A stretch of DNA of 64,000 bases from Panicum virgatum (Eukaryota > Streptophyta > Magnoliopsida > Poales > Poaceae). The stretch is from the NCBI RefSeq assembly GCF_016808335.1, contig NC_053146.1, forward strand, positions 8,935,015 to 8,999,014. The letters are read 5' to 3'. Within the stretch, counting starts at the first letter, position 1; the number at the start of each line of letters is the position of its first letter. Positions 20,701 through 31,438 of the stretch are shown here, piece by piece. The notes beneath the pieces are model-generated. The model was not told the DNA's origin, made no database searches, and saw only the letters and a program-made list of their open reading frames with translations. The position numbers and the translations under genes were made by a program.

Positions 20701-22384
20701 TTTGCTTCTTGTACAGCTCTGAACATGTTCTCAAATTGATGAAAACAGCTACGTCCTTCTCGGGTTTCGACGATGTTGACGATCTTGATTGAAATTCTTT
20801 TGGTCTTGAACTCATGGGAGCTCTTCTTCATACCTGCAAAACATTTTAAACACACACTACCCCCGGGGTGACGGTCGGGAGTAGAAACAAATACCAACAA
20901 ACCTACCATTCCTAAGATCTCAATTTGTGGCAAAGTTAGCTTAGCGAAACTAGTGAGTGTACGTGTGTGCTAGTGTAAATGCAAATGATAGGAAGGTATA
21001 TAAACAAAGACAATGTTTACACCTAGTTCTAAACACCATGTTTACAACTAGGTTGCCGAACTTCTCCATAGCCACAAAGACTTATTTAACAAAGGTCAAA
21101 ACACCATGTCTATCCCAAGATCAATAGGCCTTCATAGCACAAGAAAAAAAAAGCGCATTGCAAAGCTTATAAACCAACCAAATGCAACCTCATAGCTTGG
21201 TAACTAAATGATGATGGTTTTCAATCATGTCTAAACACCATGTTTACACAAGATTGTAAAAAGGAAAATGCTCACGTGAAGCATTACACATGGATATGAA
21301 AGCTTTCATCAATAAAGTTGAGACCAAGCTAGCAAAATGAGTGCATGAACAATGGAATGGACGCAAAGTGCAAATGCAATGTTAGCAAAAACAAGTGTTA
21401 GCAAGGTTGAAGGGACCTTTCGATGTTGTTCCGCAACTAGCTTATTCAAAAACAATTGCTAAGAGTGACAAAAAGCCTTCGCGGCACTTCATAAGAAGTG
21501 AGGCTTTTGTCAATAAAAAGGTTATTTATCGAAAAAGGATCAAGCAACCGAGCTAACAAGGTTTTAGAAGTAGGTTTATGGGTTTCCTTTATTTTTGTCT
21601 TAAAACAAAAATTTTGAAGAGAGAGAGTGTTGGGTATAGAAATTCTATCTAAGGTGGTTTCAAAAAAAAAACTAGAGAGAAACAAAAGTTAGATTTTTTT
21701 GAATGAAAAACATACCCTATGGTTTTAGGATTGCTCTATGAGTGGTTTTCCTAAGGGTTTTAGGATCTCAAAAGCGAGGCTAGTCAATGTTTTTAGAAAA
21801 GGTTTTTTTTAAATGCAACATGCAATGCAATGCAAGGGTGAAACGAACAACATGGTATGCAATGCAACATGTGGTGGGTGAATAAAATGATATGACATGA
21901 TGAGGTGGTCTAAAACAAAACAAAAAGTTAGCCTAAGTTAGTTAGCCACAAGTTTAGAATCAAAGGGTGGTGCAATGCTTCATAAATCTATCTAAAAAGA
22001 CACAAATAAAAAGACTCTAAACACTAGTAGGCACACAAAAAGGTCTACAAGTTTCCCAAGAGCAAATAACAAAGTGCTCCCTCAATAACATTTAGAATGA
22101 ACAACATGAAGTTGTGGTTTTTATTAGAGCAATGGTACAATGTTACTTGATATTCCGATTAAAGAGTGCAATGTAGATGGTCATATTAATATATATAAAA
22201 TAAAAGATCGGGTTGCCTCCCGCAAAGCGCTTCATTTAGAGTCATAGAGCTCGACTTTCTTACATACCTTCTCATTGATGCGAAGCCATGGTCCTTCATG
22301 CAAGAGGTGAAGGTGTTCCATGCAGCTCTTATTCCACTTCCCATGTTGGACATGATCAATCACGCTTAATGGAAAACTTGTCCA

Positions 22385-22740
22385 ATCGTCTCTCACATCA
22401 TGGTCACCTCCTTCTTTGTTGTCCTTCATCGCTACCTTTCTTTTCACGGATTTTCCTCTCTGTCCAGATTGGAAGTTGCACCAATCAATTGATCCAATGC
22501 AAGGTGCACGAAATCTTCTTTCCAACAAGTCTTCATTTACCCAAAACGCATTCCAATTGAGGGAGTTATGCCCCTTTTTCCCCATTACTGCAATCTGCCT
22601 CGTGCTGATTTCAGCACGTGCATCTCCGATGTTTGAGACATAGCTCCTCCCGTGGGTTTTCAATTGTATCGATCATGGATGCGTTGAACCGAGGACTTGA
22701 TGGAGATCCTGAATATTCAACTTTCTTGCATTGCAAATCT
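22385..22740. repeat. LARD internal module B
   Basis: Landmarks: CTGTCCAGATTGGAAG, CTTTCCAACAAGTC, GGGAGTTATG, CTGCAATCTGCC, TTTCAGCACGTGCATC, and ATGCGTTGAACCGAGGAC. Substantially diverged from module A. Confidence 0.7.
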
Positions 22741-23499
22741 CTATACTTGTGCACAAAATTGATGAGGCTTAGCGACCTCCGTTCTTGAAACTTGAAGATG
22801 TTGATGATGGTGTTCAAAATTTTGGGCACAGTTTCTCTCGTCATCATTTGAGTTTCTTGTCCTGCATGGTTAGTGAAATTCGGGGCTTCTCCCGACATGT
22901 GCTCTTTTAGGGTCATGAGCTTGACCAAGCGCAAAGCAAGATCGAGATTTGCAATTATTTGTAAACATATGCAACATAATCACATCCTCCATTAATTTTC
23001 ATCAACAAGACATGGTGTAATTAAATGCAGCATGTGTTTCTTGCATAGCGTGGAGCTCATTATTAGGCAAAGGTTCTTTAAGCATGAAATCAACCTTCTC
23101 AAGAAACTCTAGCCTATCATCATGAAAAGAACAAGGCATAGAATTTAAACTTTCATTCCGACTATCGGTTCGAGCATGAGATTTTTAAAGATTATCAACA
23201 AAACCAATAGAAGCTTGAGAATTCAGTGTATACCTTAGCCTCGGAGCTTTTTCATACACAACGGATTTGTGTTGCTTTGTGCGAGATGTCATCTTGATGC
23301 ACTCTTCGTGGTTTGCTTCTCACATCTCCATGTGTTGATTGTTGCGCTCTTGTAATCCGTCGTGGTTTGTTTGCAACATCTTCGTTTGTCGAAAGTCGAC
23401 CGCTTGTGTCTTCATTTGCCAATGTCATTGGGGTTCTTCCTCTGCTCCAAGCCTCTGAATTTTATCATGTACGCTTGATGAAAACATTGCCCAAGCTCC

Positions 23500-23860
23500 C
23501 CTTCATTGTTGTCATCGTCATCTTTTCTATCTTGTTCTCATCGCATTGCTCCTGCCTCTTCTTCGTAGAATCTCTCCTGTACACTCAGCAGAACATATAC
23601 CAAAATATAGATCTATTGAAAAGTTTATGAAATTACCTTTCCAACGAGTGGTCACTCTCTTTAAACGGAGTCCAAATGAGAGAGTTATGACCGTTTTACT
23701 TTAGCACTGCGTGCTGTCCAGAAAATTTCAGAGTGCACGACTTTCGATGTTTTGGCCATAACTCCTTGTGGGAAACTTCGATTGACTTCATTCTTGATTC
23801 GTTGGAATCAGAACTTCGTGGAGCTTTTGAATATCCAAAAAGATACTGCAATTTTCTTCG
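23500..23860. repeat. LARD internal module C
   Basis: Landmarks: CAGCAGAACATATACCAAAA, CTTTCCAACGAGTGG, GAGAGTTATGACCG, TTTCAGAGTGCACGAC, ACTCCTTGTGGG, and TTCGTTGGAATCAGAAC. Confidence 0.7.
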
Positions 23861-24199
23861 GAGGTCGAGCAAAATATTGAAGAGAATAGTATCTTCTTGT
23901 AAATTCATCCGAAGATGTCAATGATCTCAATCATGTGGTCTTTGGAGCGTCTTGTCGTGCGTCCTTGGCTTCAAGGTCATCACCATTGATTTACCAGCAC
24001 ATAGCATGGCTTCAATGATGTGTCTTCTCCATGATTCTTGCTTTACCCAAGGTATCGGGATTAGTGGAGGCTCCCGTGCTTTGTGTTGATGATCTGAGCG
24101 GTTTTCTTCCTTGATAGCATCACTCGACTAGAAGTATATCGAGCATTCCACTGGAGAAGATAGGTGGTGTCATGATTCTTCTAATCTTGTTGCCTCCAG

Positions 24200-24580
24200 C
24201 TTTGGTCAACTTCAAATCATCATCTTTTGTGCACTCGGCCTTCCAATCATCCTTTGACATCGTCATCACTTTCTCCGTTGTATGCTGCTGCACCTTTCTT
24301 CGTTGAATTGCTCCTTTGTCCAGTGCAGAACATGTACCAAACTCCAAGCTCATTGTGAGGTGTATCAAATCATGTTTCCAACAAGTGGTCATTTACCCAA
24401 ATTGGACCTCGGATGAAAAAGTTATGCTTGTTTTACTCCGGCGCTACGCTTCGTCCCGAGAGATTTCAGAACGCGCAGCGTTGAAAGATCTTTCCATAAC
24501 TCTTCACACCGATCTCCAAAATTAACGATTTTTGATGCATTGGAAAGAAGACTTGACGGAACTTCATAATAATCTATTAT
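24200..24580. repeat. LARD internal module D
   Basis: Landmarks: CAGAACATGTACCAAA, TTTCCAACAAGTGG, AAAGTTATG, TTTCAGAACGCGCAGCG, CTCTTCACACCG, and ATGCATTGGAAAGAAG. It is closest to the 5' LTR. Confidence 0.7.
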
Positions 24581-25100
24581 TTCCTCATGGCACATATCTG
24601 ATCTTGGACGAAAAACTCATCACAACAGCGACACTTCATAGATGATGATGATCCAATCGCATGATTTTCTTTTCGGACATGCTTCATACCTATTGCTTGA
24701 GCAAACAAATCTTCCCAAAAACATTAGTCTTTAAAATCAATTGACACGGTGGCGTACCTTATTTATCATCTTTTGCTTTAGGGAGTGGGGACTCGATAGC
24801 GGATGCTGGGCCACTAACAAAAGTTAGCACCTACCACTAAAGAGCGAAACTTGATGTTATTCACATCTTGTCGAAGTGGATCTAGGGTTTTCGATGTTGA
24901 TGTCGAGAACTCCTCGATCGTCTTGTCGTCGATTGTCGAAGTTTGTTGGAGCGGGTTGTGGACTTCTCGAAGCCCAAGTTTGGTGTCTAGCTTTTTCCTC
25001 CTGCTTTCAAGGACACGAACAAGAAAACAAGGGTATATGCAATAATAAAATTTAGGGTTAGTCCAAAAACTAGATAGATCGCCCTAGGGTTCGAGTTGCC

Positions 25101-25120
25101 GATCCCCGGCAACGGCGCCA
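25101..25120 (-). promoter_or_regulatory. LARD primer binding site, tRNA-Asp
   Basis: The minus strand reads TGGCGCCGTTGCCGGGGATC, complementary to the 3' end of plant tRNA-Asp including CCA. Eight bases separate it from the 5' LTR at 25129. This primer is typical of the Athila group of Ty3/Gypsy elements. Confidence 0.85.
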
Positions 25121-25128
25121 GAAAAACT

Positions 25129-26566
25129 TGTTGACGTTCACTAACGCCCCCGATTTGTATACCGCAAGCGCACGGTTCGTGGTAGCTTTTCCCTTTGAGT
25201 ATTCCCCCAAGGTTTATCAATCCGTGGATCGACAATGATCTTACTAGGGTTTTCTATCTAATCTAACGGATCTATCCTAACATGAAGCATTAATTGCATA
25301 TAAAAGGTGAACCTTTGATAAATATGAGTGATGTACGAAGGTTGATCTCATCCATGAACATCGGTAAGGATAAAGCATGACCGAAGGCATGACTAAGCCT
25401 ATCACACGCATTCTAGTTGTAGTTCTAGCTAAACGAGTAAGATCAACATGCATCTCATCCAAAGCCTCTTTAAATCAAAACCTCCAATCCGATCCCTCGA
25501 TACCCAACCTACTCTGTCGAGACGGCCTGTCACGACGCCCCCCTTTTCAACGGGATACCCTGAAGCAAGTCGAACCTCCTTTGGGTAGATCCGGTATGAA
25601 CTCCTAGCCACCATAGCTACAAGAACACCCCATGCAATCTATCTCGAGAATAGATCTAGGAATAAGCGCACCCAAAGCAAGAACGAAATCGAAAGAGGAG
25701 AGACATGATCGCTAAATAGATCGGATGACAAGAAGACATTACTCACATAATAGATTCGTTTGGATCGCCACCACCGCGTATACACCATTGACGACACCAA
25801 CTAGCTCATGAACTCCACCATGACACAACCACGCAGGGAGGCCATGGCTAGGGATGGCCTAAGCCATCTCCTAAACAACTTCGAAGACTTGCGGCAGCCG
25901 TCGTCTCCCTCCGGTCTTGGCCCTAGGTTTTCGTCGAGTTCTGGTTGGATGGATGCCTCGAGTTGAGTAAGGTGCGAGCTATTTATAAACCGAGGAAGCC
26001 ACCGGTCGAAGGGGAAGGCAAACCGCCTCAGAAAAGGGCTGGGCCGGCTGGCCTACCCCTTTTCGGGCTCGCCTCGGTCTCATCTTTGGCGTGTAGACTC
26101 CTCGCATCTTCTAGAGTTTCTGTCCTTCACGATTGCACCCCTTTGGACGTTGTTATCTTGGAGATATCTTCGAGGAAAGGATAGGATAGGGAATCCTTCC
26201 TTAAATCTTCATTTGCTTTGCTTAATCCCGAAGTATCTTGATCTCATCTTCGTGGGTTCGGTCCTTTGGGCTCTCTTGGAGGATGGATCTGCATGAATGT
26301 GCTTCGAATCAACATGGGCTTTGGTCCTTCCTTTGGGCTTTGGCCTTCGTCTTTCTCCGTGTTAGCGCTCGATCACGGGCCTCGTCATTTCATGCTCCAA
26401 AATAGGCCAAAAACCTGCAAAATGAAGTTCCTCCAAAATATATGTGCATATGTGAAAATGACCAATAATTAGGCCGGGGTTAGGACGGTTAGTGATTTTG
26501 ATATTGAATTCATGCCATTATCAAGGATAAACAAGGGATAAAATGGGTACTTAAGGAGCGCCAACA
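25129..26566 (-). repeat. LARD 5' LTR
   Basis: 1438 bp, nearly identical to 16693-18134. The minus-strand TATA box is near 25980, and the outer flank is ACAAG. Confidence 0.92.
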
Positions 26567-26703
26567 ACAAGGTCATTTGAAAATGGATGCACACTATGGT
26601 CACTCAGGTTTCTAGAAGTTCAAATAAGTGGTTTTCAACTTATATCTCAAGAATATTTGGATTTCACTCAAGACTCAAATCAGAAAAGGCAAAATCAGAA
26701 AAG

Positions 26704-27180
26704 TCTATACACCGGTTTAACCGACGCTTCCATTTTTCTATACGTCGGTTAAACGCAATCAGCAGAGTCTGGACAGGTTCTATTCACTGGTTAAACCAAT
26801 GTTGTTTGAATTAACGTCGATGCATTAGTCCAGAGTTGGTTTTTCCAGGGTATTCCAAGTTCTATACACCGGTTAAACCGACGCTGTTTGAAATGAGACG
26901 TCGGTGCAATTGACCAGTGAGATGATTTTTCTAGGGATTTCAGAAGTTGTACTCACCGGTTAAACCGACGATGGATTTGAGTAAACGTCAGTGCAGTTGT
27001 CCAGAGACTTGGTTTTTCAGTTGATCAGTGGACAACTACACTCACCGGTTAAACCGATGATACGTCGGTTAATCTGCCCAAGTTGTAACGGCTAGTTTCC
27101 AAAAAAGGGCAGTTTACTTTCATCGGTTAAACCGACGCTGGCTATTGGAGGATCGTCGGATTAACCGGCGCTACGCAGTT
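26704..27180. repeat. CCGGTTAAACCG motif array in the Copia 5' LTR
   Basis: About a dozen copies, spaced 20-80 bp apart, of a near-palindromic word of the form CACCGGTTAAACCGACG, including reverse-orientation CGTCGGTTAAAC. They lie upstream of the LTR's TATA box, in the region corresponding to U3. The same array occurs at 50393-50850, and a diverged one at 45915-46230. Confidence 0.8.
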
Positions 27181-28261
27181 TTCTGGCAGCTTTTCTCCAA
27201 CGGCTCTATTCGTGTGAGCTGCCTATATATACCCCTCCAATGGGTCATTTTGTACACTCTTGACACCAGGCAACATTCATACACTCATATATTGTTGAGA
27301 GCCACCTTGAGCTTCATCTTCCACACATTTGTTCATTCAATCATTCAAGAAGCAAGACTAAGGACTTGAGTAGAGAGAAGCTTGTGTGCATCCGTTCTTG
27401 GTGATCGGTTCTTGCTCAAGTGAAGACCCTAGCTTGTTACTCTTGGTGATTGGCAGCACCTAGACGATCTTGGTGATTGAAGGTGTTTCTTCGGGAGCTT
27501 ACCAACGATTGTGGGATGTAACACCCTGATTTAAATTCCAGCATTTATCAATAAATTTAATTGGCTTTATTTATTTTCTTAAGGTTTATTGTGTTTAGTT
27601 GGCATTTAATCTAATTTTTGTTCCTTAAGTAATTAAAATTTTATCATAGGTCTACTTTTAATGTTGCATTCATGCTGGTGCATTTATTTTTACTTGTTTG
27701 AGTGTTTGAGTTGAATTCAAATTCAACTTTGAATTCAACTAGTTTGGTTGGGTTTGAATAGGAATTAGAACTAGAGTTAGAAAGGAAAAGAAATAGAAGA
27801 AGAAAAAGGAAAGGAAGCCCAAAACCCAGGAGAACCCCAACCCAACCTGAAGCCAAACTCAACCCAGCCCGGCCCACTTTTTCCTTTCCCTCCCCGGGCC
27901 CGCTCGCGAGCAGCCCAACCCGCTCCCACGCCAAAACCCGCATCGGCCCAGCCTCTCTCCCCGCGGCCCATCCCTCACCCCGCGTCGCGCCCCGACCCGC
28001 CCCGCACGCTGCTCGGCCCAGCTCACGCGCCCGAGCCCAGCAACCGCGCGCGCCGCGTCCGTCTCGCTGACGCAGTGGCCCAACCGGTCAGCCCCGTCTC
28101 CTTCCTCCCGCGTCTCCCGTGCGCCCGTCACGCCGAGATCCCCGGCGGGCGTTCCCTCTGGGGCACGCATGCCCAGGATTTGCCGCCGCAGCCCTATAAA
28201 AGGATCCCCAGCCTCACCCACGCTCCTCCTCCCATCCGCCGCCGCCGCCCGAACCCTAGCC

Positions 28262-30610
28262 ACGCATTCCAATCTTCCTCGCCGGCGCAGAAGCTCTGCG
28301 CCATCCCGGAGCGCCCTGCAGCACCCACCTCCGCAGCGACCCGCCGCCCGACGTCATCACCGCTCGTTCTCGAGCCTCGGTGAGCACCCCGTTACCTCCC
28401 GCTTCCTTTTGCGTTAGACGTCGTGGCCCGTAGCACAATCCCGCCCGCACCACACCGCTCGCCGGCGACCACCACCACCTAGCTCCGCCCGGCGCCATGG
28501 CGGAGTCCCTGCAGCACGGCACGTCCCACGCGGCCCTTGTTCGGGTTCGCATTAGCACCCGCATGCACGCAGACGCTTCCCGGCCCCCCCGCCTGAGCCC
28601 AGCAGAGCGCGAACACTCGTTTGCCGGCGAGCCCCACTGCCCAGCGCCGCCCCTCGCCGTGGCAAGATCCAACCAGGCCCCAATCCACCGTTATGTTGCC
28701 TCAGGTGAACCACACATGCCGCGCTCGTGCCCCTGGGCTAGATCCCAGGCCAAAACGAGCCCAGGAGAGCCGGATTTGGGCGTCTCCGGCGAGCCGCCGC
28801 CGCGAAATCGCACGCCGGCGGTGTTGCGCCGCCGCCCCTCACGCCAAGCCTGCCCTGGCCACCCGATCAACAATCAACGGTCTAGATTAGATCTAGAGCC
28901 CCACTAACTCGAGCCGCCAGATCGAGATCTAACGGCCCTGAACCGAAGATACCGGTTCGGCCTGGCGTTTTTTCTAAAGACCCCCCCAGCTTTCTTAGAT
29001 TCAACCCGCAGTCCACCTTTATTCAAAAATAATCTCAGTTAGGTCCTGTTTTTATCACTTTAGCCCCTAAGCTTTCCAGTAATAGAACCCGCCGTCCTGA
29101 TAGGGTCTTTTTGTGCATCATCCCACGGATCTTTCTGTTATTTACGTTTCAGTCTCTGGTTTTTTGTAGAAAAGCCCCTGGAACCTCAGTTTTCTTACAT
29201 TTAAGCCCCTAGAACTTGTTTTTAGCCTAGATTATGCGTCTTAGCTCCGTTTTTAGCGTTCTTTTTGTCCACGCGATCGTTGTAACACGTAGAATAGTTG
29301 TAGCTTAGTTTTTCTTACTGTTTTTATGTATTGATGTACTGTTCTTTAGCTTTTTGTTAGAGTTTGCTTGTATGCTTATTATCGTGCTTTGTTTTGGCCA
29401 TGTGTTCGTGAGTAGACGTTGATCCATCTGAGGAGCCCCAGTACCAGTACCCGGAGCAGCCGTCTTCCGAGCACTTTGAGCAGCAGCCAGAGCAGTACGA
29501 GGAAGGCAAGTGTAACATGAACAACCTATCACTTTTAAATACATTTTCATACTGCATTTAATACTGTATGCCTATAAGGACTTTCCTAGCCACTTTATAT
29601 CCTTTATATATGCCTTTGGGTTGCATTTTGGTTAGTTGTGCTAGGTTGCTGCGCTATAACACACCTTGGTCCTTTTTAATTAATTTGATTAATGGTTTAC
29701 TTGAATTTAATTCTGAGAGTGGCACTCTGTGTGGCTTGAGTGGCTCACTTCTCGTTAAAACTGGTTTTGTTAGAAACATGGTTTAGGGGGCCAGCACGGT
29801 GCTTAGTGCTTGGTTGGCCACTCTCCATAAGGACCGGTTCATAGAGCGACAACCTGGGACAACAGCGCTACCACAAGGCTAGAATGGGATAGACTTGGCG
29901 TAATAATTAGATCTTTTTGGTTTGGAGTAACTTACCTGCGGGGCAAGAGTAGTAAGCTTCAATGGTCCCTGCTCCTCCGGCTTGGTCTGTGCTTGGATTG
30001 CGCTCCTGTGCTTGTACCCCCGGAGGTGGGCCCCATCGTCGCCGACCTAACTCTCGCGGTTACGCCTTACCAACGAGATTCTTTTTAAAGGCCTCGTAGT
30101 GAGTCGCTGGCCATCTCACCTAAGGAAGTGTGATGAACAACTGGCGTAGCTCACGACTTGTGGGTAAAGATGTGCTACCTCTGCAGAGTGTAAAACTGGT
30201 ATACTAGCCGTGCTCACAGTTATGAGCGGCCCAGATCCTCCTTTTGATTAGTGAAGTTATCTCCTTTCGACGAGGGAGGTGCTTCTCGGGGTTACCTTGG
30301 TGGCTTGGTTTTAGTTTGGTTTCTCAGTAGTTACATGATTAAACTTGACTAATTACTATGTAACTGGGTTAATGGTAATTCATCAACTCGTAGTAAATAG
30401 CTTTAATAAAATTTTGCCAACACTTAAAAGCTAATGCAATTGAGTCAGCCAGCCTAGAGCCTCATAGTTTGTGTTATACTTGTTGAGTACAAGTTGTGTA
30501 CTCACTCTTGCCTCTTCTCTACTTTTTCCTCTTGGCTACGCTACTGCTGCTCAGTTCCTGCCGACACGAGGGAGTTCGTCCAGCGCTACCAGGACTACGA
30601 GGACTTCTAG
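28262..30610 (+). other. Three-exon mini-gene in the Tekay 5' LTR (start codon lost)
   Basis: Exon 1 ends at 28379 (CTCG|GTGAGC). Exon 2 is 29413-29505, after GTGAG and before the GC donor GAAG|GCAAGT. Exon 3 starts at 30555 after CTGCTCAG and ends with TAG at 30608-30610. All phases agree. Exon 1 is basic (LPRRRRSSAPSR); exons 2 and 3 are acidic and Gln/Tyr-rich (EEPQYQYPEQPSSEHFEQQ, then ADTREFVQRYQDYEDF). In this copy the likely start after the TATA box is ACG (28262-28264); an ATG at 28169 in the same frame lies upstream of the TATA box. The product is unknown and expression untested. Long Tekay LTRs may simply retain a captured or leader exon set. Confidence 0.45.
30484..30504 (+). promoter_or_regulatory. 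Hairpin before the mini-gene's last acceptor
   Basis: TGAGTAC (30484-30490), a 7-base loop and GTACTCA (30498-30504) form a perfect 7-bp stem about 50 nt before the acceptor. The counterpart at 13336-13355 has an 8-bp stem. It is repeated in the 3' LTR at 39012-39032. Confidence 0.5.
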
Positions 30611-30870
30611 GTGCTTCGTCTCCCAGTCGACGTCCCTGTGGCGCCCTGCTTCAGCTTCGGAGAGCTTTATCGTATTTTGTACTTCGCTTCCGCTGTATCA
30701 GACTTTTATGTCATTATTGTAATAAATAACATTCGTATTCGCTTTATTATGTCTTTTTACGTGATATGTGCTTGATATACTGTTCATTCTGTTGTATATA
30801 CGTGTGACTTGATCCTGGCACGTATATGATTGCTCGGTTTATGTTATTTTATAAACCGGGTGTTACAGAG

Positions 30871-30882
30871 TGGTATCAGAGC
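30871..30882 (+). promoter_or_regulatory. Tekay primer binding site, tRNA-Met
   Basis: TGGTATCAGAGC, three bases after the 5' LTR, is complementary to the 3' end of initiator tRNA-Met, the usual primer for this lineage. Confidence 0.92.
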
Positions 30883-31438
30883 CGTATCGACTGTAGGACG
30901 AAGCCTAGATAGAGCTGGTCGAGTTTTAGGACTTCTCCTCACCAATCCTTGTCTGCTGAAACTATTTTACTATTATACCCCTTGACTTCTTTGACTTTTT
31001 ACCCTTCTTGCCTTGATTTCTCTCCCTGAAGAATAGTTTCGTAGTTTTTGGCCTGAATCAGTTATCTGACCACCATGAGTATTAGCTAGGTGACCCTTTT
31101 ATAATAATACGATAGCCCGTTCTGCGACGCGTTGTGTTAGTCGAGTCTATTGCTAAACTCGGCTAAGTTGTGAAAAAGGTCTGCTTGTTATTATGCTACA
31201 TGTTTGATTTGGATTTTTGACTGATTGCATAGCTTAGTAGTTTAAATTTGTTTAAAGAAAATCACTCAGATGTTAAAGTTAACTAATTAATAAAATGAGT
31301 TAGATCGTTGGGGGTAAAACAGTCAACTCTATCCTGTCTACTTTATCATGACTGAGTCTTTTTCCGCAAAGAGTTATCATATCCATCTGAATTTATTCCT
31401 GCAATATCCTTACTCGTGGAATCTTTTGTTCAAATCAG

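Larger units (their letters stand above)
18148..25100 (-). other. LARD internal non-coding region
   Basis: Seven kilobases of AT-rich DNA without a retroelement protein. It contains a pyrimidine-rich low-complexity stretch (about 18866-18928), repeated CCCCCATGCTT words, and four diverged direct-repeat modules of about 350-400 bp near 20340, 22385, 23500 and 24200. The largest frames are under 150 codons and have no recognisable domain. Confidence 0.8.
16693..26566 (-). mobile_element. Non-autonomous LARD (Athila-type primer site) in the Copia LTR
   Basis: A complete 9874-bp element in minus orientation: LTRs 16693-18134 and 25129-26566, primer site 25101-25120, polypurine tract 18135-18147. 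The target duplication is ACATG (16688-16692) / ACAAG (26567-26571), one mismatch. The uninterrupted target is visible at about 50250. The internal 7 kb has no frame with gag, protease, RT, RNase H or integrase content, so movement would depend on enzymes supplied in trans. The two LTRs differ at about a dozen positions (around 0.8%), so the insertion is recent. Minus-strand TATA boxes (TTATAAATAGC) are present in both LTRs. Confidence 0.92.
27517..30867 (+). repeat. Tekay 5' LTR
   Basis: 3351 bp, starting TGTAACACCC and ending CCGGGTGTTACA. A TATA box (CCTATAAAAGG, about 28191-28201) puts transcription start near 28225, followed by a GC-rich leader. Exon-like pieces at 28262-28379, 29413-29505 and 30555-30610 are described separately. 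Confidence 0.95.

Noticed and set aside
20588..24392. Minus-strand frames of 70-145 codons in the LARD as possible gag remnants
   Set aside because: No retroelement motif, and the frames fall at different offsets in the four repeat modules.
26704..27180. Possible CRISPR-like array of spaced short repeats
   Set aside because: Repeats are imperfect, irregularly spaced and in both orientations inside a plant LTR; this is not a CRISPR locus.
27644..28672. Overlapping frames of 60-138 codons on both strands of the Tekay LTR
   Set aside because: Only the frame that joins in phase across the inferred splice sites was kept; the others are GC-driven.
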